11,570 nucleotides of DNA from DATDAW01 sp036524675 (GTDB taxonomy: Bacteria; Verrucomicrobiota; Verrucomicrobiia; Chthoniobacterales; DASVRZ01), in the NCBI GenBank assembly GCA_036524675.1, contig DATDBU010000029.1, positions 1 to 11,570 on the forward strand. Reading direction: 5' to 3'. Both the position numbers and the translations under genes were made by a program. The notes under the pieces were generated by a model. That model was not told where the DNA came from. It made no database searches and saw only the letters and a list, made by a program, of their open reading frames with translations. Below are positions 1-6,440 of the stretch, in pieces. The stretch's first letter is position 1, and the number at the start of each line of letters is the position of its first letter.

Positions 1-142
1 AAAGCTCAATGAACACCGAAAAGAGTGGACCCGGGAAAGCGAACGCGAAGAACAGCGCTCCGACGAAAAGGTTCTCGAGGATTTTCATCGACGGCGGGAG
101 GAAGCGAGGTTTACTGAGGAGTTGGATTTCAATGTGTTGTGA
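1..142 (+). CDS. sctO: SctO-like T3SS stalk protein, C-terminal fragment
   Basis: The frame opening at base 2 runs without a stop to TGA at 140-142 and gives the last 46 residues of a protein cut by the window edge. The fragment is very rich in Glu, Arg and Lys with few hydrophobic residues, as in the coiled-coil hairpin of SctO (YscO/FliJ-like), and has a Trp at fragment residue 9 followed by heptad-like charged repeats. SctO is the central stalk that links the SctN ATPase to the SctV ring. The place, directly before sctP, is that of yscO in the yscN-O-P-Q-R-S-T-U order. Its stop overlaps the GTG start of sctP (GTGA). The identification rests on position and composition, because SctO proteins have little sequence conservation. 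A charged C-terminus of another small T3SS gene is the alternative. Confidence 0.62.
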   Translation, partial: KLNEHRKEWTRESEREEQRSDEKVLEDFHRRREEARFTEELDFNVL

Positions 143-1002
143 CTAATATCTCGTCGACCAAGCAATCCTCCTCCCTCCAGCCGGAAGACGGCGAAAACAC
201 TTCGCCTGCGCTGCCGGTCAATGAGGAGGACTGCCTTCGATTTGAGGCGTTGCTCGACTCCGGCGGCTTGCTGGCCGGACAACCTTCTTCGAACGAGTAC
301 TCCGCTCCACAGGAAACCCGGGATCCGAGTTCCTCGAACGCCGAAGAGAACTCAAGTGGACAAACTGAAAGCTCGTCCAGTGAAACAAATCAGCCATCGA
401 GTCAATCGTCGACGTCAACACCCCAGTCGCAAACCTCCCAGACCTCCCAGACCTCGCAGAACTCTAAGGACGACTCTTCCGGCTCAGGGACAAATTCGGG
501 TGGGGGGTCGTCCAAGCAGTCCTCCGAGGCAAATCAATCAACTTCCGAAGGCTCCGCCGTGGCACCTGTCATCGGTCAATCGATCCTGAGTTCTCTGGGC
601 ATAAGTTCCTCCGCCCCGGGGGGGGTGAAATCGACAGAGGCCGTCGGCGCGTCCCGAACGGTCGCCGAACTTGGCAGTGAGTTGGTTGACCGTTTTTACT
701 CCGCGTCTCCAGACGACGAGAAAGGTGGCGTGCTGCTGAAATTCAAGGATGATCTGCTTCCTGAAACGGAAGTCCGACTTTTCAAGGACGAGAACGGGGT
801 GCTGAACGTCAATTTTTCAACTAGTTCCAGTGAAGCCGCCGCCTTGCTAAATCAACACCAGGGCCGGCTTGCGAGTTATCTGCAAAACCAGCTGGGTGGC
901 TCCGTAAGAGTGAATCTGGAAGACAAGGGAGCGGATTCCGGTGGCGGCGACGGGAGGTCCCGTCAACGTAGAAACGTATTGGACGAGTACAAGCCTTCAT
1001 GA
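139..1002 (+). CDS. sctP: SctP, needle-length ruler and substrate-specificity switch protein
   Basis: The protein has 287 residues. SctP is secreted during assembly, sets needle length and, through its C-terminal switch domain, makes SctU change from early to late substrates. Residues 1 to about 140 are low complexity and probably disordered, dominated by Ser, Thr, Gln, Asn and Gly, including three TSQ units at 99-107. Residues about 175-262 look like the FliK/HrpP-type C-terminal switch domain: a hydrophobic LLKFKDDLLPETEVRLF strand, a turn at ENG, then VLNVNFST and a helix with AAALLNQHQGRLASYL. The tail is basic (GRSRQRRNVLDEY). The GTG start at 139 is chosen because it overlaps the sctO stop. 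The stop overlaps the sctQ ATG (ATGA at 999-1002). A run of eight G at 618-625 lies just before the switch domain. Family assignment is by domain pattern and gene order. Confidence 0.8.
   Translation: MTNISSTKQSSSLQPEDGENTSPALPVNEEDCLRFEALLDSGGLLAGQPSSNEYSAPQETRDPSSSNAEENSSGQTESSSSETNQPSSQSSTSTPQSQTSQTSQTSQNSKDDSSGSGTNSGGGSSKQSSEANQSTSEGSAVAPVIGQSILSSLGISSSAPGGVKSTEAVGASRTVAELGSELVDRFYSASPDDEKGGVLLKFKDDLLPETEVRLFKDENGVLNVNFSTSSSEAAALLNQHQGRLASYLQNQLGGSVRVNLEDKGADSGGGDGRSRQRRNVLDEYKPS
433..459 (+). repeat. Three tandem 9-base units in sctP encoding TSQ-TSQ-TSQ
   Basis: Three in-frame copies of ACCTCNCAG stand in a row, each coding Thr-Ser-Gln; a related Gln-Ser-Gln stretch precedes them at 424-432. 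Because the unit is a multiple of three, gain or loss of copies would change SctP length without breaking the frame. This lies in the low-complexity N-terminal half of the putative ruler protein. Confidence 0.85.
618..625 (+). repeat. Eight-G homopolymer tract in sctP
   Basis: The tract is eight consecutive G and encodes part of a Pro-Gly-Gly-Val turn. By direct reading, loss of one G makes TGA the next codon. Gain of one G leads to TGA at 678-680. Both truncate SctP before or at the beginning of the C-terminal switch domain. A shorter six-G run lies at 502-507. Whether it slips in cells or only in sequencing cannot be told here. Confidence 0.8.
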
Positions 1003-2033
1003 TCCCGCCGCGAGGTTATTCGGTCGCGGCAGTCTCCTTCCCGCTGCGGTCGGAGAACCGGGAAACTGTCGAACTTTTCAATAAGACGGTCGGAGTTCAC
1101 CGTGACATCTCGTTTCAGGTCGGGGGTAAGGAGTGGCGGTTGACTCTGGAAAGGCCTCCTCCACCATTCCAGCCGGCGTTCGAGATCGCGGTCACGCTAG
1201 GCGGACACCCGCTCATCGTCGGATTCTCCGGCACCCTGCCGCAAGAGTGGCTGCCGCCCGGCCTGGCGGGTGTCGATTTGTCCGCGCTGCCGGAGGATGT
1301 AGGCAGGGCCGTCCGGGAAGCGACTCTTCAACCCCTCGTAGACAAGGCGTTCTCCGGCGCGGGGAAATTGATTTCCAACCCGCCGCCCCAACCCGACGAT
1401 CACCGGGCCGTCACATTTGGTTGGGCGGTCGCCGGCGAGTCCGATGCGCAAGTAATTTCCGGAAGGGTGACCATGCCGGAGGCTGCGCTGCCCGCCTTGG
1501 CCGCCAGCCTTAGTCGGGCTCCCGGCCGTGCGGCGCGCGACTTTGCGGGGTTGCGAATCCGGACGTGCTTCGAAGTGGGAATTACACAAATGACCCTTCG
1601 GGAGATTCGCAGCCTTCGGCGGGGAGATATCGCTTTACTCGATGAGGCATATTCAATACTCACGAGCGGTAATGGGTTCCTTATCGTGGCCGACGGGTGG
1701 AGGCTGCCGATCGCCCGCGATGGCACTCACATCACGATCACCGGAACGCTGACACCCATGGCTGATCCCAAGACACGCGATTCCATTCCAACGGGTGAGC
1801 AAGAACCATCGTCGCTCGACGAGCTTCCAATTCGCCTTTCTTTCACCGTCGGCGAGGTGGAAATGACGCTCGGAGAACTTCGTCAGCTCCAGCCGGGTTT
1901 CACTTTCGAACTCAATCGCCCCGCCTCCCAACCCGTCGTGGTGCGTGCGCAGGGCCAGACGATTGGGTCGGGCGAAATCGTTCGGATCGGCGATATGATC
2001 GGGGTCAGGCTAACCGAAATTGCGGGGAACTGA
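999..2033 (+). CDS. sctQ: SctQ, T3SS cytoplasmic sorting-platform (C-ring) protein
   Basis: The protein has 344 residues, close to the usual YscQ size. SctQ forms the cytosolic pods or ring under the export gate, binds the SctL-SctN ATPase complex through SctL and recruits chaperone-substrate complexes. Two SpoA domains can be seen at about residues 184-250 (LRIRTCFEVGITQMTLREIRSL, then a Gly-rich strand) and 274-342 (DELPIRLSFTVGEVEMTLGELRQLQPG, ending IGDMIGVRLTEI). They are joined by a linker rich in Pro, Ser and Glu (251-273). Residues 1-180 are the variable N-terminal part. The ATG at 999 overlaps the sctP stop, and the TGA overlaps the sctR ATG by one base. An in-frame Met at residue 254 could start a free second SpoA domain. 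Identification is strong because of the SpoA pair and the place before sctR. Confidence 0.92.
   Translation: MIPPRGYSVAAVSFPLRSENRETVELFNKTVGVHRDISFQVGGKEWRLTLERPPPPFQPAFEIAVTLGGHPLIVGFSGTLPQEWLPPGLAGVDLSALPEDVGRAVREATLQPLVDKAFSGAGKLISNPPPQPDDHRAVTFGWAVAGESDAQVISGRVTMPEAALPALAASLSRAPGRAARDFAGLRIRTCFEVGITQMTLREIRSLRRGDIALLDEAYSILTSGNGFLIVADGWRLPIARDGTHITITGTLTPMADPKTRDSIPTGEQEPSSLDELPIRLSFTVGEVEMTLGELRQLQPGFTFELNRPASQPVVVRAQGQTIGSGEIVRIGDMIGVRLTEIAGN
1758..2033 (+). other. Possible internally started SctQ-C product (91 residues)
   Basis: An in-frame ATG at 1758 (Met254 of SctQ) lies in the linker just before the second SpoA domain and would give a 91-residue protein of that domain alone. In Yersinia YscQ, Salmonella SpaO and some flagellar FliM/FliN systems a free SpoA domain is made and needed for assembly; in YscQ and SpaO it comes from internal translation. 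The upstream sequence contains only a weak GGA about a dozen bases away, so a ribosome site is not convincing. This is inference from position. Confidence 0.35.
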
Positions 2034-2686
2034 TGGATCTCACCAATTTTAATCCGCTAACGATCATGCTGCTGCTGATCGTGGTTGGCTTGGCGCCGTA
2101 TGCGGCGGTGATGGTGACCTCCTTCACAAAATTGGTCGTCGTGATGAGCCTAATCCGCAACGCGCTGGGGGTGCAAAGCGTTCCACCGAACATGGTGATC
2201 AATGGTCTCGCGCTAATTCTGACGTTTTTCGTGATGAATCCAGTCCTTCAAGAGTCGTTTGGCGCATTCGAAGGCAAGGACGTCGTTGCCATGTCGTCCG
2301 ACGATCAAAAGGGCCTGATCAAGCAGGCGGCGGAACCCTTTCGGGGTTTTCTGATGAAGCATTCAGGCAAGAAAGAGCGGGTCTTTTTTGTTCAGGCGGC
2401 GCAGAAGCTTTGGCCGCCCGAGCACGCAGCCGATCTCAAAGAAGACAACCTCCTCGTCCTTGTTCCGGCATTTACGGTCGGCGAATTGACCTCGGCGTTC
2501 CAGATCGGCTTTCTGCTTTATCTTCCGTTTGTCGCCATCGACCTGATCATTTCAAACATCCTGCTCGCAATGGGAATGATGATGGTGTCTCCGACCACAA
2601 TCTCGCTGCCCTTCAAGTTGCTTTTATTCGTCCTTGTTGATGGTTGGGGCCGGTTGGTTCACGGCCTTGTGCTGACCTACGCCTGA
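2033..2686 (+). CDS. sctR: SctR, inner-membrane export gate protein
   Basis: The protein has 217 residues and belongs to the FliP/SctR family, one of the best conserved of the export apparatus. Five SctR with four SctS and one SctT form the helical pore of the export gate. Hydrophobic segments lie at about 8-38, 52-72, 153-182 and 187-206, with a polar periplasmic region between the second and third. Family hallmarks are visible: SFTKLVVVMSLIRNALGVQ near the N-terminus, LVPAFTVGELTSAFQIGF in the middle, and GMMMVSPTTISLPFKLLLFV before the end. The ATG at 2033 shares its first base with the last base of the sctQ stop (TGATG), which points to coupled translation. sctS follows after nine bases. 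Identification is near certain. Confidence 0.98.
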   Translation: MDLTNFNPLTIMLLLIVVGLAPYAAVMVTSFTKLVVVMSLIRNALGVQSVPPNMVINGLALILTFFVMNPVLQESFGAFEGKDVVAMSSDDQKGLIKQAAEPFRGFLMKHSGKKERVFFVQAAQKLWPPEHAADLKEDNLLVLVPAFTVGELTSAFQIGFLLYLPFVAIDLIISNILLAMGMMMVSPTTISLPFKLLLFVLVDGWGRLVHGLVLTYA

Positions 2687-2695
2687 GTCGATGCC

Positions 2696-2965
2696 ATGGA
2701 CACCGAATTGATCATTTCGCAGACGACTCAGGCGCTGGTCCTCACGCTCTTGCTTTCGCTGCCGCCGATCATCGTGGCAACGGTTGTCGGCGTGCTGGTG
2801 AGCCTCCTTCAAGCACTGACACAGGTGCAGGACCAGACGCTCGGTTTTGCGATCAAGCTCATCGCCGTGACCGTTGTGCTTCTCTTCGTCGGCCGAACTG
2901 TCGGCGAGGAGCTCAGGCTCTATGCGCAGAATCTGTTCGATAACTTTCCTGTGATGATACGATGA
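2696..2965 (+). CDS. sctS: SctS, inner-membrane export gate protein
   Basis: The protein has 89 residues with two hydrophobic hairpin helices (about 11-40 and 49-72), the size and layout of the FliQ/SctS family. Four copies wrap around the SctR pore in the export gate. The conserved stretch SLLQALTQVQDQTLGFAIKL sits at the loop between the helices (about 36-55). An ATG in another frame four bases upstream does not open a useful frame. No strong ribosome site is seen, so re-initiation from sctR translation nine bases upstream is likely. The stop overlaps the sctT start (ATGA at 2962-2965). Confidence 0.97.
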   Translation: MDTELIISQTTQALVLTLLLSLPPIIVATVVGVLVSLLQALTQVQDQTLGFAIKLIAVTVVLLFVGRTVGEELRLYAQNLFDNFPVMIR

Positions 2966-3747
2966 CGCTGTCAATCGACTGGCTGCGCGAAGTGTTGACG
3001 GTCCCAGTGTTGACCATGGCGCGGTTGGCTGCCTGCCTGGTCGTTGCGCCCTTCTTCAGCAACCAGTTCATCACCGGCACCGTCCGCAACGGAATCATTC
3101 TCAGCCTCACCCTGGTTGTTTACCCGATGGTGTCCCCGGCATTTGCAGCGCAGGTCCCTTCCCTTCCGCAAGCCGCGATCATCCTGGTCAAGGAAGTCTT
3201 CCTCGGAATCGTGATCGGCTTCCTTTCCGGCGCGCCATTCTGGATCGCCAGCAGCGTAGGCTTTATTGTGGACACTCAGCGAGGCACGGGTATGGGGGAA
3301 ATCTTCGATCCCAACCTCGGAACGCAAACGTCTCCGCTCGGGGCGATGCTCTCACAAGTGATCGTCACGTTATTCTACGTTAGTGGCGGGCTTTTTCTTT
3401 TCCTGGGAATGATGTTCGAGGGTTACCGCCTCATGCCGATCGACAGTTTCTTTCCTCGATTCATTCCGGCTTTTCCCGAGTTTTTCCTTGCGTTCGCGGA
3501 TCAATTGATGCGCCTGATCGCGATCCTCGCGGCGCCGATGGTGATCTGCATGTTCCTCGTGGATTTCAGCCTCGGTCTGGTGAACCGGTTCGCGCCTTCA
3601 TTGAATGTTTTCTTCCTGTCCATGCCGATCAAGAGCGCCCTGTCACTTCTCATCCTGGTCCTCTACACGGCAACGTTCGTAATTTTTCTCGGTGAGGATT
3701 TCATGGGGATGGAGCAACTGCGAAAACTCTTTTTCGTGATCAATTAA
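2962..3747 (+). CDS. sctT: SctT, inner-membrane export gate protein
   Basis: The protein has 261 residues and belongs to the FliR/SctT family, with about six to eight hydrophobic segments over its full length. One SctT closes the SctR5-SctS4 pore complex and contacts SctU. Visible family features are the stretch FIVDTQRGTGMGEIFDPNLG (about 101-120) followed by TQTSPLG, and LVNRFAPSLNVFFLSMPIKS (206-225) near the C-terminus. It starts inside the sctS stop (ATGA), and the sctU GTG lies three bases after its TAA. Length and motifs are normal for the family. Confidence 0.97.
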   Translation: MTLSIDWLREVLTVPVLTMARLAACLVVAPFFSNQFITGTVRNGIILSLTLVVYPMVSPAFAAQVPSLPQAAIILVKEVFLGIVIGFLSGAPFWIASSVGFIVDTQRGTGMGEIFDPNLGTQTSPLGAMLSQVIVTLFYVSGGLFLFLGMMFEGYRLMPIDSFFPRFIPAFPEFFLAFADQLMRLIAILAAPMVICMFLVDFSLGLVNRFAPSLNVFFLSMPIKSALSLLILVLYTATFVIFLGEDFMGMEQLRKLFFVIN

Positions 3748-3750
3748 GCG

Positions 3751-4821
3751 GTGCCTGAAGATTCTGCAGAGGAAAAGACAGAGCTCCCAACGCCGAAAAA
3801 GCTGCGCGATGCACGCAAGCGCGGTCAGGTGTTCAAGAGTCAGGACGTCAACAGCACTTTTGTTCTGGGAGCGGCCCTTTTGTTTCTGGCGATCATGATC
3901 GGCCTTTACCTCCCATGGTTGGCGCAATTTCTGATCATGCCCTCCTATTTTTATCAGGAGTCGTTCCCCGATGCTCTGAATACGGTCATGAGCGGTTCGT
4001 TTTCCGCCATCATGTGGATGTCCATTCCGATGGCGTTGACCGTAGCCCTTGCTGCCGTGATGGTGAATTTCTTTCAGGTTGGCGCGGTCTTCTCGTTCGA
4101 GCCGCTCAAGCCGAGCATGCAAAAGCTCAACCCGGTCGAAGGCGCGAAGAAGCTTTTTTCCATCAAAAGTGTCCTCGAGTTTGTCAAATCGCTTCTCAAG
4201 GTGATTTTTCTGGGGGTGCTGCTGGCGCTGGCAATCAAGGCTTCGATCTCTTCGTTGGTCAAACTTCCATACGGGGGGACGCCGGCAATCCTTCAGCTGC
4301 TGAGCAACCTGCTGATCCACTTGTCAATAATCACCATGATTGCCTTCATTGTCTTTGGCGCGGCTGATTTTTTTCTACAGAAGTACCAGTACATCAAAGA
4401 GCTCAAAATGACCAAGGACGAGGTGAAACGGGAATACAAGGAAACCGAGGGAGATCCGATCATCAAGAGCAAGCGTCGCGCGTTGGCCAAGGAGATTGCC
4501 ATGAGCGACAGCGTGGAAAGCGCGCGCAAGGCCACCGTGGTTGTCACGAATCCCACGCACTACGCCGTGGCTTTGGAGTACGAAAAGGGACGGACGAAGC
4601 TTCCGATCGTGACCGCGAAAGGTGAGGGCTTCGTCGCGCAGGCCATGGTGAAGGCCGCCCAGGAGGCCGGGGTTCCGGTCATGCAGAATGTTCCACTCGC
4701 ACAGGCGCTGCACCACCACGTCGAGGTCCACCAGTATATCTCATCCGACCTGATCGAGCCGGTCGCTGAGGTGCTGCGCTATGTCCGGCGGATGAAGGAC
4801 GAGCAGGGGTTGTCGGGTTGA
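3751..4821 (+). CDS. sctU: SctU, export apparatus switch protein with NPTH autocleavage site
   Basis: The protein has 356 residues, almost the same as YscU, and starts at a GTG. The N-terminal PTPKKLRDARKRGQV (14-28) is the classic basic entry motif of the FlhB/SctU family. Hydrophobic segments lie at about 35-63, 83-112, 145-170 and 183-208; the rest is the cytosolic domain. The self-cleavage motif NPTH is at 267-270 (bases 4549-4560). The protein cuts itself between Asn267 and Pro268, and this cut allows the SctP-driven switch from early to later substrates. The linker (TKDEVKREYKETEGDP) and the region after NPTH (HYAVALEYEKG) are typical. Its stop overlaps the TTG proposed as the sctW start. 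All key residues are present, so the protein should be functional. Confidence 0.97.
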   Translation: MPEDSAEEKTELPTPKKLRDARKRGQVFKSQDVNSTFVLGAALLFLAIMIGLYLPWLAQFLIMPSYFYQESFPDALNTVMSGSFSAIMWMSIPMALTVALAAVMVNFFQVGAVFSFEPLKPSMQKLNPVEGAKKLFSIKSVLEFVKSLLKVIFLGVLLALAIKASISSLVKLPYGGTPAILQLLSNLLIHLSIITMIAFIVFGAADFFLQKYQYIKELKMTKDEVKREYKETEGDPIIKSKRRALAKEIAMSDSVESARKATVVVTNPTHYAVALEYEKGRTKLPIVTAKGEGFVAQAMVKAAQEAGVPVMQNVPLAQALHHHVEVHQYISSDLIEPVAEVLRYVRRMKDEQGLSG

Positions 4822-6056
4822 GTATCGCGCCGGCGCTCCGGGACGCACGCTTGACACACGTTGCCAATCGCACTACGAAGGATTGGTCCCTCGCGAAAGC
4901 CGCGCAACCTCATCCGGCCATGGCCGATTTTGACATAAATACGAACGCTGCGGCCAAAAGCAGCTTCAACACCGGCGGTTCGGACGACTCTTCGGACACT
5001 TCGACTGGAACCTATCGTGGAAGACGTGTTTTGACGGTTCCCAATCCACTCTCGATGATCGAAGAAGCGACAGAGGAGGTTGGAATGGAGGCCGAAGAGC
5101 GAATGGACCGGCGGCTCGAAGAGCGCCGCGCCTCGCACGGGCGCTCTGAATCTCCGAAAAAAAGTGCGATGACTTCGCTGCTGACCGGCGAATCCGAAGC
5201 CGACGCCCAGTCCGAATCCATCCTCGACCGCGAGGAGGTCGAGGACTACGTGCGCTACCTTGAAAATCACCGGGGCTCTTCGGAGAAAGAGGTTCTCGAC
5301 GAGGCCGAGCGGCGGTTCGCCGATGTATCGGATCAATACCAGGCCATGGCCGAGGCCGGAACATTACTGGGCGACCGCGAGGAGAATGCGGGCCTGCGCG
5401 AAGCCTTGGATCGTGCCGAAGCAAATCTCCTCGAAACATCCGGCCCGGCGGTCCGCGCGGGCCTCAACATCGTGGAGGCGGCTCGCGCGCTGGCCTCGAG
5501 TGGATTCGCGCCGGTTGACGAAATCCGCGACTTTTACCGGAAGTCGATCCTCGACTTCGCGAGCGTCGCCGATCTCTACGAGAAAATCATCAAGCGCTTT
5601 GGGAAGGAAAAATTTCAGACGTCGGTTGAATTTCTGCTCAGGGCTTCCGGGCAGGACCTCGAGTCCGCAGGGCCGTCCATCTCGAAGGAACAGCTTCGCA
5701 GCGTGACCGACCAGCTCTACGACGTCGAAGTTCTCGGGAATATGCATCGCAATCTGAGCGATCTGCTCGACCGGACGCGGGAGTTGTTCAAGCAGGGGCT
5801 TCATGGCGAAGCATTCGATCTGATGTCCGAGATCCTTCGTCTGACCGGTGAGCGGTGGATCCGCGCGGAGCACTTTCAGCAGATGCTCGAGAAGGCCGAC
5901 ATCGCCGACCTGCACGCTTCCATTTATTTTCTGACGGCGCTTCGGGAACAGATTCGGCTGATTCCGTTGAAGGTCTATCCATCAACGGAGAGTCGCGGGA
6001 AGATGCTCGATGCGGCTCAAATTGCGCTCGACGGAATCGTGGAGAAAGACGAATGA
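4818..6056 (+). CDS. sctW: SctW gatekeeper (YopN/HrpJ family) with fused TyeA-like C-terminal domain
   Basis: As drawn the protein has 412 residues. SctW blocks early export of effectors at the SctV ring until the needle tip and translocon are in place. Residues 35-75 look like a flexible secretion signal rich in Asn, Ser, Asp and Gly. A charged stretch (about 83-115) and the helical HrpJ/YopN-type region (about 135-320) follow. Residues about 330-411 resemble TyeA: MSEILRLTGERWIRAEHF, then TALREQIRLIPLKVYP and a final helix before EKDE. So gatekeeper and TyeA are one polypeptide, as in InvE and MxiC, not two as in Yersinia. The start is uncertain. TTG at 4818 overlaps the sctU stop and has AGGGG eight bases upstream; ATG at 4920 (residue 35) would give a more usual N-terminus. 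Confidence 0.88.
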   Translation: MSIAPALRDARLTHVANRTTKDWSLAKAAQPHPAMADFDINTNAAAKSSFNTGGSDDSSDTSTGTYRGRRVLTVPNPLSMIEEATEEVGMEAEERMDRRLEERRASHGRSESPKKSAMTSLLTGESEADAQSESILDREEVEDYVRYLENHRGSSEKEVLDEAERRFADVSDQYQAMAEAGTLLGDREENAGLREALDRAEANLLETSGPAVRAGLNIVEAARALASSGFAPVDEIRDFYRKSILDFASVADLYEKIIKRFGKEKFQTSVEFLLRASGQDLESAGPSISKEQLRSVTDQLYDVEVLGNMHRNLSDLLDRTRELFKQGLHGEAFDLMSEILRLTGERWIRAEHFQQMLEKADIADLHASIYFLTALREQIRLIPLKVYPSTESRGKMLDAAQIALDGIVEKDE

Positions 6057-6421
6057 GCCACCTTGACGCCACGCTTGGTGAATTTGGCCGCTTGCTGCAG
6101 CTGGAAGGGCTGAGACTTGGGGAATCGGGCGTTGCAGCCCTTGAGATCGAAGGTCTCGGGAACCTCCAGCTCGAACGGCACGAGACGGGCCTTGTGATGC
6201 TGTTAAGCCGCGAGTTGGCCTTCGCCGAACCGGCGCAGATGGAGAAAGCGCTGGAATTGTGCGATCCGCGCGAAGACTGGTCGTATCAGCCGCAGGCCGC
6301 GTTGCTGGGCGAAAACAATCTTGTATTTGGAATGATCATTCCGGAACGCGAAGCCGCCCCGGCCACTCTTTCGCGGATGCTGAATCAGCTCGAAGACCTT
6401 CACGAACGCGTCACGACCTAG
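6053..6421 (+). CDS. CesT/SycN-like class I T3SS chaperone
   Basis: The protein has 122 residues when started at the ATG that overlaps the sctW stop (ATGA, 6053-6056). A longer frame from 5855 exists but lies inside sctW and is rejected. It is small and acidic with the helix-strand-strand layout of CesT-type chaperones: an N-terminal amphipathic helix (LDATLGEFGRLLQLEGL), a strand hairpin (VAALEIEGLGNLQLERHETGLVMLL), later strands (AALLGENNLVFGMIIP) and a closing helix (ATLSRMLNQLEDLHERV). Such dimeric cytosolic chaperones hold an N-terminal part of one partner for delivery to the export gate. It stands where Yersinia has sycN, the chaperone of YopN, so SctW is the likely client. YopN needs a SycN-YscB heterodimer; no second chaperone is seen here, which may mean a homodimer or a partner elsewhere. 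Confidence 0.78.
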   Translation: MSHLDATLGEFGRLLQLEGLRLGESGVAALEIEGLGNLQLERHETGLVMLLSRELAFAEPAQMEKALELCDPREDWSYQPQAALLGENNLVFGMIIPEREAAPATLSRMLNQLEDLHERVTT

Positions 6422-6440
6422 TTAATCAAAGCTACGACCA

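Noticed and set aside
221..589. Alternative plus-strand frame inside sctP
   Set aside because: The translation is Pro/Arg-rich and arises from the Ser/Thr/Gln codons of sctP. It has no coupling signals or known motifs.
3643..4320. Minus-strand open frame of 225 codons opposite sctT and sctU
   Set aside because: Its translation is full of Arg, His, Lys and Gln, a mirror of the hydrophobic membrane segments on the plus strand. sctU is certain.
5364..5915. Minus-strand open frame of 183 codons opposite sctW
   Set aside because: It is wholly inside sctW, lacks motifs, and the plus-strand protein has a TyeA-like end.
5855..6052. N-terminal extension of the CesT-like chaperone from an upstream ATG
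   Set aside because: The added residues come from a second frame of sctW. The ATG at 6053 overlapping the sctW stop gives the normal chaperone length and fits the overlaps seen elsewhere.
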